This document shows positions 18,073 to 27,068 of a stretch of DNA of 64,000 nt, in pieces. This DNA is from an uncultured Bacteroidales bacterium (GTDB taxonomy: Bacteria > Bacteroidota > Bacteroidia > Bacteroidales > Muribaculaceae), in assembly GCA_900542185.1 (NCBI GenBank), contig UQMZ01000001.1, forward strand, positions 1-64,000, given 5' to 3'. Every line of letters starts with the position of its first letter. Position 1 is the first letter of the stretch. Under the pieces are notes generated by a model, which was not told the DNA's origin, did not search any database, and saw only the letters and a list, made by a program, of their open reading frames with translations. A program made the translations under genes and the position numbers.

Positions 18073-19452
18073 TCATTTGCCGATGCAGAAGTGGGAGAAG
18101 ATGGAGGTGAGGAGGTCGGCGGTGGTGACGGCGCCGGTGACGAGGCCGAGGTGGTGCAGGGCTTCACGGACGTCCTGGGCTACGAAGTCGGTGGGAATGC
18201 CGGTCTGAAGGCCGGTAAGAACACGTTGCAATGATTCGGCGCCAGCCGTCAGGGCTTCGTAATGACGGGCATTGGTTACCATCAGCTCGTTCTCGGGATT
18301 ATGCTCGGCCGTGGCCGTGCGCACTAATTCCGATTCCAGTTCATCGATGCCCAATCCGGTCTTGGCGCTTATGGATATCACGGGACAGCCTTCGGGTAAG
18401 GCCGCGAGAATCCGATCTGTGACAGCATCGTCGCTGAGGTCCGATTTCGTCAGAATTACAAACCGTTTGCCTTCAGATGTGGCTGTGATGGATGCGAGCT
18501 GTGCTTCGAGGGGCTGCGTGGGATCAATAAGCCAGAGGGTGACGGCGGCGCGGTCGATGTGCTCCTTGGCGCGCTCGATGCCGATGCGCTCCACGGTGTC
18601 GGCGGTGTCGTGGAGGCCGGCGGTGTCGATAAACCGGAACAGGATGCCTCCAATCTCGCGCGTGTCTTCGATTACGTCACGCGTGGTGCCGGGAATGTCG
18701 CTCACGATGGCCTTGTCGCAGTCCAGCAGGCGGTTCAGCAATGTGGACTTGCCTACGTTCGGCGCGCCGGCTATGGCGACGGGCACGCCTTCCTTAAACG
18801 CGCGCCCGGATTGGTATGAAAGTGCAAGACGCTGCACAACTGCCAGTGTTTCCTTTGCGGAATTGATCAGTTGCGTGCGGTCGGCAAACTCTACGTCTTC
18901 TTCCGAGAAGTCGAGTTCAAGTTCCAGCAGTGAGCCGAAATGGATGAGCTGTTCGCGCAGTTCGTTTAGTTTGCGCGAGAATGCGCCGGACATTTGCGAG
19001 AGGGCGAGTCGGTGTGCGGCGCGCGATTCGGCGGCGATCAGATCGGCCACGGCCTCGGTCTGCGCCAGGTCCATGCGGCCGTTGGCGAATGCGCGTTGCG
19101 AGAACTCTCCTGGTCCGGCGGGTTTGGCACCGCAGCGCATAAGCTGATTCAACGCCTCGCGCTGGATCCATCTTGATCCATGCACAGATATCTCCACGGT
19201 ATCCTCGCCGGTAAAAGAATTCGGTCCACGGAACAGTGTGATGACGGCCTGGTCCAGCTCAGAACCGTCTTCCTGCAATATATTGCCCAGATGCGCGGTA
19301 TGCGAGGCGCATTGCGCCAAAGGTTTGGCGCGCCACATCTTCTGCACTATGTCGAAGGCTTCGCGACCCGACACGCGGATCACGGCTATGCCGCCTTGTC
19401 CTGCGGGCGTGGCTATGGCGGCTATGGTGCGTTCGGAATCTGTATGCTGCAT
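18073..19452 (-). CDS. mnmE: tRNA uridine-5-carboxymethylaminomethyl modification GTPase MnmE
   Basis: Potassium-activated GTPase that, with MnmG, modifies the wobble U34 of several tRNAs. 459 residues from the ATG at 19452 (MQHTDSERTIAAIATP); the TTG at 19473 would overlap the upstream gene. Seen: N-terminal formyl-THF-binding fold (GGIAVIRVSG, SFTGEDTVEIS, GEFSQRAFANGRMDLAQ), the G domain with G1 GAPNVGKS 229-236, PGTTRD, DTAG 276-279 and TKSD 335-338, and the C-terminal CIGK with the functional cysteine. Every key element is intact. It follows the nuclease gene by 2 bp on the same strand. Confidence 0.97.
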   Translation of the reverse strand: MQHTDSERTIAAIATPAGQGGIAVIRVSGREAFDIVQKMWRAKPLAQCASHTAHLGNILQEDGSELDQAVITLFRGPNSFTGEDTVEISVHGSRWIQREALNQLMRCGAKPAGPGEFSQRAFANGRMDLAQTEAVADLIAAESRAAHRLALSQMSGAFSRKLNELREQLIHFGSLLELELDFSEEDVEFADRTQLINSAKETLAVVQRLALSYQSGRAFKEGVPVAIAGAPNVGKSTLLNRLLDCDKAIVSDIPGTTRDVIEDTREIGGILFRFIDTAGLHDTADTVERIGIERAKEHIDRAAVTLWLIDPTQPLEAQLASITATSEGKRFVILTKSDLSDDAVTDRILAALPEGCPVISISAKTGLGIDELESELVRTATAEHNPENELMVTNARHYEALTAGAESLQRVLTGLQTGIPTDFVAQDVREALHHLGLVTGAVTTADLLTSIFSHFCIGK

Positions 19453-19454
19453 TA

Positions 19455-20297
19455 TCAGTTGCGTCTGTTCCAATCGCGGAATGATGATACGGCCTCAATC
19501 TTATTCTCGATGGAATCGGGCAGGTTGTAGAAGAAATCCAGTCCCGTCAGTTTCTCCACCTCGTCGACGGTGGTGACGTAGTTCTCCATGTTTCCGGGCG
19601 ACGACATGTTGGGATAGACGAAGGCGATGCTGCGCGGCTCTTTAACGTACGGAGCCAGCAGCACTTTGTAGAATGCGCCCGGCACGCGCACGCCGGCCTG
19701 TCCGATGCGCTTGGTGTCGGTCTTATCGTAGATGGGGCCGGCCACGATCACGATGGCCGAGTCTCGCCTGGCCCAGTTGCGTTCCTTGTTTTCCAGCGTG
19801 TTCCAGGCGCCGCTGTTCAGCGAATGGTCTTGCGGACACATGTTGGCCATGACGAAGCAGTCGTTCATGGCCTCGGGGCTCCATTTCTGGTCGGCGGCAG
19901 GGCATAGGTGACCGCGGTCGTAGCCGGAGCGTGCGTAGTCGCCGGTGGTAGGGCAGTTCTCGATATCCTCATCCTGCCAGAAACTGTTGGATCGTGACGC
20001 CGGGCCGTCCGTTTCCGATCCGAGCAGTTCCCACGCCACCCATTCGGGCGTGCGGTTGTCGGGATTGAAGGCCAGCCGGAACCCAGTGTAATCCTTGCGG
20101 ATGGCCTTGGACGACGAACCGCGCACCAGGTCCAAGTCCCGGTTCGCGGCGTTATTATTCTGAGCTGCAGAGGACCGGGCCTCTGCGACTGTTTCCTGTT
20201 TTTCCTCGCTTTGCTCCGCTTTTTCGCGGCGGTTCATTCCTACGGCCATCACTATAGCCGCGGCGGCAACCAATGCTATGACTAAAAACTGTTTCAT
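19455..20297 (-). CDS. Exported DNA/RNA non-specific endonuclease (NUC1 family)
   Basis: A 280-residue secreted or membrane-anchored nuclease. A hydrophobic N-terminal segment (FLVIALVAAAAIVMAVG, 4-20) acts as signal peptide or anchor, followed by a Glu/Gln-rich linker. The beta-beta-alpha-metal motif is YDRGHLCPAAD, DRGH at 127-130 with His130 as general base; the downstream MANMCPQDHSLN carries the metal-binding Asn. I chose the ATG at 20297 because the TTG at 20333 adds a non-signal extension and would lie upstream of the promoter motif. Likely roles are periplasmic or extracellular nucleic-acid scavenging. It sits directly upstream of mnmE. Confidence 0.9.
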   Translation of the reverse strand: MKQFLVIALVAAAAIVMAVGMNRREKAEQSEEKQETVAEARSSAAQNNNAANRDLDLVRGSSSKAIRKDYTGFRLAFNPDNRTPEWVAWELLGSETDGPASRSNSFWQDEDIENCPTTGDYARSGYDRGHLCPAADQKWSPEAMNDCFVMANMCPQDHSLNSGAWNTLENKERNWARRDSAIVIVAGPIYDKTDTKRIGQAGVRVPGAFYKVLLAPYVKEPRSIAFVYPNMSSPGNMENYVTTVDEVEKLTGLDFFYNLPDSIENKIEAVSSFRDWNRRN

Positions 20298-20302
20298 CAC
20301 CG

Positions 20303-20310
20303 CAAAGTTA
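20303..20310 (-). promoter_or_regulatory. -7 promoter element of the nuclease-mnmE pair
   Basis: Minus strand TAACTTTG, full match to TAnnTTTG, only 5 nt before the nuclease ATG. The transcript would be leaderless or almost so. Confidence 0.5.
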
Positions 20311-20334
20311 GCGAGAAACGGCGAGATAAGCAAA

Positions 20335-22908
20335 CTACATGTCGACGGGCACGTATACGGTGCGTGACTGCGATGGGGAGCGCGTGGCCTGGCGGCGGGT
20401 GTCCGGGCCGGAGCCGGTTACATACTTCTGGTTCTTGAATTCCAGGAAGAACCGCACCTGCGCGAATGTGGCGAAGCGCATCACGGCATTCTGCGAGAAG
20501 CGGTCGGGATTGTCCTTGTCCCAGGTATGGTCGCCGTTCTCTCCTATGGGATAATTGTACGGCTTATGGTTAACGAATCCATGCATGAATATCAGGCCGT
20601 CGTTGCCCTGGTCCCAGCAGTTCCATGCGTGATGCGACACCACGGTCATGCCCTTCATATACTCCGACATGCTGAACGAGCCGTCGATGTTGCCGGGGTA
20701 GATGAAGAAGTTGCCGTCGCCCTCGCTGGCCAGACCGTTGTATCCGAATATACGGCCGTGCGATTTCAGGTTGAACCCGGACACATTGCCGGGATACATG
20801 TTCAGGTCGTGGAAGAACAGATACTTACCCTTCATGAAGGCGTCGTGCGGCGACTCAAGCGGGCCGTAGTCGTTGCGGGTCTGTATCTGGTTGGACATCA
20901 GCTTCACCGTAGACTGCTTGCCCAGGTAATGGTGCAGATAGGTGTAGTCGGTCATGGTTGGAATCCTGTAGCGGGCGATATTCTCGTCCGACTCCGGCAC
21001 GAGGCCCGGCTCAAGCATCGCGCGGTAGTTGTACAGCAACGGCATTTCCAGTATATGGTCCGGATACTGCAGGCCGTCGTGATATTCCGTGTAGGGGTCG
21101 GCCATGGCGTCGGCGCCGGAATAACTGCCCATATATGTCTGCGGCAGCATGGGATACACGTATCCCGATACGGGGACCGGCATTTCCCATCGGGCATACA
21201 GATCGGGATGCAGGTATACTTTGCCGGGCTCGTTCTTTATGTTGTAACATCTGAGGGGAGTGCCGTCCGTCAGGGTCTTGCCCCGGAACGACTTCGACAT
21301 CCAGAACTGGTTGAAGCCAATCTTGACGAGAGGATAGGCACGGCGTTCCATCTTGCCTTCGGAGTTGATTCGCTTGTCGACCAGGCAGTGTGGCAATGTG
21401 TAGCCCACGCGATTCCCCGAAGCATCTGTTGCTCCGGAATAGGGGTCGTACGACACGTAAGGCCTTGACCCATCGGCGGGTATGGCCACATGACCCTGCT
21501 CGCGGGCCGTCTGATTTGTGATTCTGAGACCTTCCGGCAGCGTGAACGACGACAGCCTGTTCTCTATGCCGTCCCAGGTGATGCGCGAGCCGTGCATGTA
21601 ATATTCCGTCCCGGTCTCGGAGCTGGCGCCGTATGTGCCATAGCTTTTCCATGTATGACCGTGGTCGGCCAGAAACATTCCGAAATGTTTGTCCGCGCCG
21701 TGTCCGGCGTAGTTGTGAGGTTTAGGCCAGGCGTAGCCGTCCTCGTCATCGGCTATGCCGCTGAATGTGTTCTTGCGCACGTCGTAAACGAAGCGCAGCA
21801 CGGTGCCTTCGGAGAGGTCGGGCGTCCTGCCGTCGGGCTGCAGGTTATAGAACACCCAGGCCTGTGAGTTGACGCGCATCGGGCCGTCGGGACCGCCGGG
21901 ATATGTAGGATCGTCGAAACCCTCCCATTTTGTGTCCGTCTGGTTCCAGCGCAGATATTCGCGGCACAGCAGCCCCACGGGCTGCCCCGTCTGCGGATCG
22001 AGCACGTCGAGCACCCACGAATCGTCGTCGGTCACATCGGGCGACGGCGAATTACTGCGCAACAGCGTGAACACGTAGTTGCGCCCCGGCAGCAGCTCCA
22101 GGTCCCGGCGCAGCGTGTATTCGTGTACGCCGTCGCGGCTGTAATGACTTATTATCCTGGTCCCGGACGGGATGGTTCGGTTGGCCGGCACAACGGCCCG
22201 GTAATGGTCGGCGTCGGTGGAGTAGGGAGCGTACAGCGCCGTTATGTCGGACGCGCCCTCATCCGTGTCATAACTCAACGCGTCCGGGCCGTCAGCGGTC
22301 AGGTCTATGCCCGAAGCCGAGAGTGGCTGGCCGAGAATCTTAACGTTGTTGAAGAAGTCGTTACCCTCGGCCTGGGCGATGACCGTTATGGACGCCATGG
22401 CATGGTCCAGCGCCACCAGGCACTTAGTGTCGGAAGCATGCGCTACATCCCACAGCAGGTCCGAGCTTTCGAACGCGCCGTCCTGCTGCTGGTCCACCAT
22501 TACGGAATGCTTCAGATCGCGGGCCTTCTCCATGGTCATTTCCGGATCGTAAGGATAATAGAACAGATAGTCGGTGGTCTGTTTGGTAAGCTCGGTGCCT
22601 TCCACCGCGGGAACGAGCACCTGACGGTCGGCAACGTTCCTGACTGAGTAGCGCACGTTCTCCGGATCGGAGGCGTTGCCGAGGTTGAAAGCCCCGACGA
22701 TGTCCCCCTCGTCGGCCACTGTGCTCCAGTCGGAAGTGACCGACGCACGGGTGCCGCGGCCGTAACCGGTGTCCAGCACGAAGAAGTAGCCCTCGGTCGG
22801 ATCGGAAGCTCCGGGCATTTCGGGCATGCGGTCGGCGCACGACATCATGACAGCGCCCCCAAGCATACCGCAAAGCCCTATAAGTATATGTCTGATATAT
22901 TTGGGCAT
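20335..22908 (-). CDS. Large fimbrillin-family lipoprotein, candidate fimbrial tip adhesin
   Basis: 857 residues with a lipoprotein signal ending at MMSC (Cys24). The first 300 or so residues look like a fimbrillin fold (LFYYPYDPEM, LLWDVAHASDTKCLVALDHA, and YTLRRDLELLPGRNYVFTL at its end). The remaining 550 residues are aromatic-rich and unrecognised (for example KHFGMFLADHGHTWKSYGTY and VVSHHAWNCWDQGNDGLIFM) and could be a binding or lectin-like module. It is the last gene of the mfa operon, where accessory and tip subunits normally lie. It ends in a TAG codon. No enzyme motif was seen. Tip role is inferred from place and size. Confidence 0.6.
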   Translation of the reverse strand: MPKYIRHILIGLCGMLGGAVMMSCADRMPEMPGASDPTEGYFFVLDTGYGRGTRASVTSDWSTVADEGDIVGAFNLGNASDPENVRYSVRNVADRQVLVPAVEGTELTKQTTDYLFYYPYDPEMTMEKARDLKHSVMVDQQQDGAFESSDLLWDVAHASDTKCLVALDHAMASITVIAQAEGNDFFNNVKILGQPLSASGIDLTADGPDALSYDTDEGASDITALYAPYSTDADHYRAVVPANRTIPSGTRIISHYSRDGVHEYTLRRDLELLPGRNYVFTLLRSNSPSPDVTDDDSWVLDVLDPQTGQPVGLLCREYLRWNQTDTKWEGFDDPTYPGGPDGPMRVNSQAWVFYNLQPDGRTPDLSEGTVLRFVYDVRKNTFSGIADDEDGYAWPKPHNYAGHGADKHFGMFLADHGHTWKSYGTYGASSETGTEYYMHGSRITWDGIENRLSSFTLPEGLRITNQTAREQGHVAIPADGSRPYVSYDPYSGATDASGNRVGYTLPHCLVDKRINSEGKMERRAYPLVKIGFNQFWMSKSFRGKTLTDGTPLRCYNIKNEPGKVYLHPDLYARWEMPVPVSGYVYPMLPQTYMGSYSGADAMADPYTEYHDGLQYPDHILEMPLLYNYRAMLEPGLVPESDENIARYRIPTMTDYTYLHHYLGKQSTVKLMSNQIQTRNDYGPLESPHDAFMKGKYLFFHDLNMYPGNVSGFNLKSHGRIFGYNGLASEGDGNFFIYPGNIDGSFSMSEYMKGMTVVSHHAWNCWDQGNDGLIFMHGFVNHKPYNYPIGENGDHTWDKDNPDRFSQNAVMRFATFAQVRFFLEFKNQKYVTGSGPDTRRQATRSPSQSRTVYVPVDM

Positions 22909-22941
22909 TTTCTCAACTTTCTCAACTTTTTAAACTATCCT

Positions 22942-24003
22942 TCAGTCTTCCTCAATCAGTATGTCGTCGCCGGGAATCCAGTCGTTGATGCGGAATTCCC
23001 ATTCGAACTCGGCTCCCGGAATATCGGGACTCGGGATGCCCACGATGTTGAAGCGGTATATGCGGTTGCGGCGCACGTTCCACAGGGTCGTCATGTCGGG
23101 CTTGCCGTCGATGTATCGGGCTATGAGTATCCGGCCGGACATCGGCTCCCCTTCGGCGGTGACGTAGTTGACATTGACGGCTACCGGTGTCTCGGCCACG
23201 TTAAGCGATTCGGGCAGATATATGCGTGCCTTTCCGTCCGCGGCTTCAGTATATAATGTCGACAGCCCTGTGTCGGCTTTGTGACGGAAAGGATCGGCGT
23301 TGTTTATGGCCGATGTATTCAGATGCGTGTTCCACCCCGAGGGTGCCACGCACCCCGACTCCGCGGCGTTGTCCACCCGGACCGAAACGAGCCGGGAACC
23401 GCGCATGTCCTCGGGCCACAGCACCTCGATGGCGGCCATGGCGCGCAGCATGTCTACGGTGCCCGCGTCGAATGCGGTGCCCGGAGTCAGGGAGCCAAGA
23501 CTTATGTCCTTGGCTCCCCACATCGGGATGGCGTCGAAATCAGAAAAAGCGCCACCCTTGGAGAATGTCATGGACTCGGGCGAATCAAAATCAAAATCGG
23601 AATTGGCTGTCACCATCAGCTTGACGGACTCGCTTTTCAGGCGGTCGATGTCGATGACGGGCGCTATACTGCCCGACAGCAGCACGAGTCCGTCCGGAGT
23701 GACGGTGGCAGCGTCGTAATAAGGTTCTATGCGTGCCGCAAGCTCAAGGCCTTTGCCGGAATATGTGTACAGGGCCGCGTTGACGGACCCGGTCAGGATC
23801 ATGCGGTCAAAGCCGACGCCATCTTCCTCGCCGGTTATGAACTCACGGGTGCCCCTGGTTCCGAGCGAGCCGGGATCGAGGGTAAGCGTCATGGAGTACA
23901 GGCCGCCGGCGCCGCCGTGGTAGGGCGAGTCATGACCCGCGCACGAAGCTAAGGCCATGACTGCGGCGCAGAGTGCGAAGATGTTGTATATATGTCGTTT
24001 CAT
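22942..24003 (-). CDS. Fimbrial accessory lipoprotein
   Basis: 353 residues with a lipoprotein signal (ALCAAVMALASC, Cys21). The body is beta-rich, with fimbrillin-like pieces: LKSESVKLMVTANSDFDFDSPESM, a helix-strand DMLRAMAAIEVLWPED, and a C-terminal strand region NRIYRFNIVGIPSPD leading to EFRINDWIPGDDI. It overlaps the upstream mfa2 gene by ATGA and precedes the large tip candidate by 33 bp. Position matches the Mfa3/Mfa4-type accessory subunits of Porphyromonas Mfa fimbriae, but I cannot assign it to one of them. Confidence 0.6.
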   Translation of the reverse strand: MKRHIYNIFALCAAVMALASCAGHDSPYHGGAGGLYSMTLTLDPGSLGTRGTREFITGEEDGVGFDRMILTGSVNAALYTYSGKGLELAARIEPYYDAATVTPDGLVLLSGSIAPVIDIDRLKSESVKLMVTANSDFDFDSPESMTFSKGGAFSDFDAIPMWGAKDISLGSLTPGTAFDAGTVDMLRAMAAIEVLWPEDMRGSRLVSVRVDNAAESGCVAPSGWNTHLNTSAINNADPFRHKADTGLSTLYTEAADGKARIYLPESLNVAETPVAVNVNYVTAEGEPMSGRILIARYIDGKPDMTTLWNVRRNRIYRFNIVGIPSPDIPGAEFEWEFRINDWIPGDDILIEED

Positions 24004-25025
24004 TGTTCAAAGTCTATGTCCTGGAGCACAATCTTCCAGCCGTTGATGTATAGGTATGCTCCGAGCCATCGGCCGTCGGTTACGGGCAGCTCCACCACGT
24101 ATTCGTCCTGACGGTCCAGAAATTCCTGGTCCGACATGCCGGGATACTGCAGTTCCTTGTATCGGAGTATGATGTCGTTGAGAGGGAAGTCGGCTATCGA
24201 GACATTGTCGGTGCCGCGGATAGCCAGTTGATTGTCGCGTTCGTCCATCAGGCGTACCGTCGTTATATCCGCCAGCGCCACCTTCTGACCCGCCTGTGAG
24301 TCGCGGGTCTGCAGCACGCCAATCTGCTGCTGCCAGGGCGTGTAGGAGATGGTCTCCGAATCAAGCAGCTCGTTGCGGTGGCTCATCACGCCGTTGCTCT
24401 CGGACAGGGTGTAGACGAAATTGTCGAGTGTGATGTCCTTGCCGCGCTCGTCGCGCAGGATGATGTATATGTGGTTGGTGTTCTTCAGCAGCGGCACCTC
24501 GTAATTATACAGCGTGCCGGGCCTCGGCTCCGACGCCTTGGGATGGACCACCACATTCTCCAGCCGTCCGAAGAACAGAGGCTTAAGGTCGGTGTCGGAG
24601 ACGTTGGGCACCTCGGTGTAGAGGCTGCATGTAAGGTCGCTGATATGGTCGCCTATTTCCAAGTCGGGCACGATGAAGTCGCGGTCGCGGAGTCCCGCGC
24701 CGATGCCGCCCCATGCCACTACGGTGTAGGTGCCCGGCTCAATGTCGTCAAGGCCTATCGAGAAGTCGGGACGGGCCAGGGCGGCGCCCTCTTTCGAGCG
24801 GGTCCATGCCAGACGCCCGTCCGTGTCGAACCCCCATACCTGAATGGAGGTGACCGCATCGTTGAAGATGTCGGTGTACAGCATATTGTAGTCGTAACGG
24901 AATGTCAGCGAATGCGAGGGATCGCAAGGCACGCCGTCTTCCAGAATACCGGCGTCGCATCCTGACAGCATGACCGACATCGCCGCGGCAAGTCCTGTCA
25001 GAGTATGTTTGAGAAAAGGGGGCAT
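24000..25025 (-). CDS. FimB/Mfa2-family fimbrial anchor subunit
   Basis: 341 residues with a lipoprotein signal (VMLSGC, Cys23). Typical Mfa2/FimB features: SIQVWGFDTDGRLAW near the N-terminus, the IEPGTYTVVAWGG turn, a central LFFGRLENVVV, HIYIILRDERGK, and the C-terminal INGWKIVLQDIDFEQ. In Porphyromonas, Mfa2 caps the base of the fimbria in the outer membrane and regulates length. The C-terminal sequence is strikingly like the last strand of the Mfa1 homologue upstream (ILKWKVVSQDVNFE). It lies 156 bp after mfa1 and overlaps the next gene by ATGA. Confidence 0.85.
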   Translation of the reverse strand: MPPFLKHTLTGLAAAMSVMLSGCDAGILEDGVPCDPSHSLTFRYDYNMLYTDIFNDAVTSIQVWGFDTDGRLAWTRSKEGAALARPDFSIGLDDIEPGTYTVVAWGGIGAGLRDRDFIVPDLEIGDHISDLTCSLYTEVPNVSDTDLKPLFFGRLENVVVHPKASEPRPGTLYNYEVPLLKNTNHIYIILRDERGKDITLDNFVYTLSESNGVMSHRNELLDSETISYTPWQQQIGVLQTRDSQAGQKVALADITTVRLMDERDNQLAIRGTDNVSIADFPLNDIILRYKELQYPGMSDQEFLDRQDEYVVELPVTDGRWLGAYLYINGWKIVLQDIDFEQ

Positions 25026-25051
25026 AATGTGTGAGAAGTAGGTAATGTAGT

Positions 25052-25075
25052 CCTGACGGTCCCGGGACCGTCAGG
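25052..25075. other. Perfect 24-bp palindrome between mfa1 and mfa2
   Basis: CCTGACGGTCCCGGGACCGTCAGG is fully self-complementary, forming a strong hairpin in the mRNA. No T run follows on the minus strand. A second GC stem lies closer to mfa1: CGGGGC (25100-25105) with GCCCCG (25140-25145). Together they could slow or stop transcription, or protect the mfa1 3' end, giving more major subunit than anchor. Confidence 0.6.
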
Positions 25076-25181
25076 TATAATGTGCGTTTTTGATAGTATC
25101 GGGGCCCGCCGGCACGGCACGCAATGGCCGCACGGACGCGCCCCGAAGGATTAGAATCAGGATCCCTTGATCAGATGGATA

Positions 25182-26681
25182 TTATTCAAAGTTTACGTCC
25201 TGGCTTACGACCTTCCATTTCAGGATGTTGATGCGCGCGGCGATGTAGAAACCGTCCTCGTCCACGGGGATGTCGGGGATGATGTCACGCTCGGGATCGA
25301 ACACAGGCACTCCGAGGCCCTTCAGGCTGTTCAGCGACAGGTCGTAGACGTGGTTGCGCACGATGCCGTTCAGCGCGTTGCCGGCAGCGTCGGTGCCGAA
25401 GTGCTCGATGTTCACGTACCAGTATGCCATACCGTCGGTCCAGAATTTCACGCGATATGCGTTGCCGGTCAGGAAGGTGTTGATTTCAGTAGCCGAAACG
25501 GTCTCGCCGTTCTTGGTGAATACGGTTCCCTCTGCGGTGGCGAGCTGAGCCACGGTCTGCCATGACTCGATGCCTGCGGGCTGCGCCCACTTCAGCTGCT
25601 CGGGAGCGATGGTCACGGACTCGGTGCCGTTGTTGATGCGGTAGCCGGCGTTCTTCAGCACGTTGGCCATGATGTTCATGGCTCCGGCGGGAGTATAGAA
25701 CTGGCCTGCGTACTTCACGAAACTCAGTGCCTCGCCGTTCTCGTCTTTCAGCCGGCCGGTCACGAGCACCGAAGTCTTGGTGTCGCCGGTGTTCTCCTGC
25801 ACATAGAAGTTCTGTGCCTTGGCTGCGGAAGTGCCGCCGATGGTGTTCCAGCTCTGGTTGCTGAACTCGGTGTTGGATGTGGTTGCCCAGTACGAACGCT
25901 TGTTGGCGGCGTCGTTCCAGTTCCAGCTGAAGTTGATGCCGCTGATGTTCTTCACCAGGTTGGAGTTCTGAGCCACGTTAGCCACCTCGATACCTACAAT
26001 CTCAGGCTTCACGGTCACTGTCTGGCCGCTGACGGTGATGGTGGAACCCTCAACGTTGGAGAGTACGGAGGTCTGGACCTTGGACAGAACGCGCTCCACG
26101 TAGATTTCCACGGGGTTGTTCTTCGCCGCCTCGGCGCTTGCGGCGATGTGTCCGGCTATGGGTGTGGCGGTCACGGTATTGCCACCCTCGTTATATACGG
26201 AGTTGGTCATTACGAAACCGTTGTCGGTCCCGCTGTAGTCGCCGGCTATGCCGATTACCTGGGTCAGGGTCTTGCCTGCGAAGTCAGCGTCGGCGGGAGC
26301 GTTGAGGATGGCCAGCACGTGGGTGGTGGCGATGTCCTTCTGGTTCTCGACCACGAGGACGGCCGACGACATGTTCTCTACGTTGGGGTTGCCGGGACCG
26401 GCCCAAGGGGTCAGGGTCAGCTCCTGGGGACGGCCTACCTGATTGCCGGCGGCGTCGAACAGCAGGAATATCCCTTTGTCGGCTTTGCCTTCAGTCTCGG
26501 TGCCGTTAACGAAGCCACCGTCAGTAGCGCGTGTGGCGTTGCTGTTGGGCGCCAGAATGTTGATGGCGATGAAGCCGGCAGACCCGGTGTTGCCGCCTGC
26601 AGGCTCGTTCTCGTTGCTGCACGACAGCAGCGTGCCGGCGGCTAACAGGGCGATGCCTGTCAAATAGAATTGTTTTCTCAT
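25182..26681 (-). CDS. Mfa1-family major fimbrial subunit (fimbrillin)
   Basis: 499 residues, exported as a lipoprotein (LLSC, Cys21). The mature N-terminus contains SNATRATDGG near 48-56; an arginine at this position matches the site where gingipain-like proteases release the N-terminal strand for donor-strand polymerisation in type V pili. Then FLLFDAAGNQVGRPQ, VLVVENQKDIATTHVLAILN, YVERVLSKVQTSV, and the C-terminal ILKWKVVSQDVNFE typical of Mfa1 proteins. It is the first and longest-leadered gene of the operon mfa1-mfa2-accessory-tip. The leader carries tandem repeats that could tune its expression. Confidence 0.9.
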   Translation of the reverse strand: MRKQFYLTGIALLAAGTLLSCSNENEPAGGNTGSAGFIAINILAPNSNATRATDGGFVNGTETEGKADKGIFLLFDAAGNQVGRPQELTLTPWAGPGNPNVENMSSAVLVVENQKDIATTHVLAILNAPADADFAGKTLTQVIGIAGDYSGTDNGFVMTNSVYNEGGNTVTATPIAGHIAASAEAAKNNPVEIYVERVLSKVQTSVLSNVEGSTITVSGQTVTVKPEIVGIEVANVAQNSNLVKNISGINFSWNWNDAANKRSYWATTSNTEFSNQSWNTIGGTSAAKAQNFYVQENTGDTKTSVLVTGRLKDENGEALSFVKYAGQFYTPAGAMNIMANVLKNAGYRINNGTESVTIAPEQLKWAQPAGIESWQTVAQLATAEGTVFTKNGETVSATEINTFLTGNAYRVKFWTDGMAYWYVNIEHFGTDAAGNALNGIVRNHVYDLSLNSLKGLGVPVFDPERDIIPDIPVDEDGFYIAARINILKWKVVSQDVNFE

Positions 26682-26911
26682 TGTTTGTTGTATAAACCTG
26701 TTATGGAATTGGGTAATTTTGATAATTTTGAATGGGGATGATTGGAATATTGGAATGATGAATGATTGTTCGAATAAATGGGGGTAAATGTGTGTTTTGA
26801 TGTAAATGTGTGTTTTGATGTAAATGTGTGTTTTGATGTATTTGTGTGTTTTGGAGTAGTAGTTGTGTGTTTTGATGTAGTAGTTGTGTGTTTTGATGTA
26901 GTAAAGTTAAT
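26682..26911 (-). promoter_or_regulatory. Long, almost G-free 5' leader of mfa1
   Basis: From the predicted start of transcription (about 26924) to the mfa1 ATG the mRNA is some 240 nt. Between 26682 and 26911 it contains only three G residues. It is made of A, C and U and should be nearly unstructured. No ATG occurs in the leader, so no leader peptide is apparent. Tandem repeats occupy the middle. Confidence 0.7.
26785..26898. repeat. Tandem repeats in the mfa1 leader
   Basis: Plus-strand units: TAAATGTGTGTTTTGATG three times exactly (26785-26838), one variant TATTTGTGTGTTTTGGAG (26839-26856), then two identical 21-bp units TAGTAGTTGTGTGTTTTGATG (26857-26898). All share GTGTGTTTTG. The exact identity of neighbouring copies points to recent slippage or expansion. 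Confidence 0.9.
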
Positions 26912-26930
26912 GGTCCTGATTTTCCGAGTG

Positions 26931-26961
26931 CAAAATTAGTATAAACGGGTACGTCTGTCAA
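26931..26961 (-). promoter_or_regulatory. Promoter of the mfa1 fimbrial operon
   Basis: Minus strand: -7 element TAATTTTG (26931-26938) preceded by TTGACA (26956-26961), with TTG 20 nt upstream of the -7. This is a good Bacteroidetes promoter and places the tandem repeats in the transcribed leader. Confidence 0.6.
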
Positions 26962-27001
26962 TAGTAGTTTGGTGAATAAAATATAAAAAAAGCAAACATA
27001 C

Positions 27002-27031
27002 AAAAAGAGGCCGCGCACATCGCGCGGCCTC
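27002..27031 (-). terminator. Intrinsic terminator of the GLUG/sorting-tail protein gene
   Basis: GAGGCCGCGC (27007-27016) pairs perfectly with GCGCGGCCTC (27022-27031) around a 5-nt loop. On the minus strand TTTTTG follows the stem directly. Confidence 0.85.
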
Positions 27032-27068
27032 CTTGTACGATTTGTCTTAAAGACTGATCGAATTCTGA

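Noticed and set aside
18272..19147. A 291-codon plus-strand frame opposite mnmE
   Set aside because: Low-complexity Ser/Arg translation antisense to an intact MnmE.
26785..26898. Possible CRISPR-like array
   Set aside because: Units are contiguous 18/21-bp repeats without spacers and no cas genes are present.
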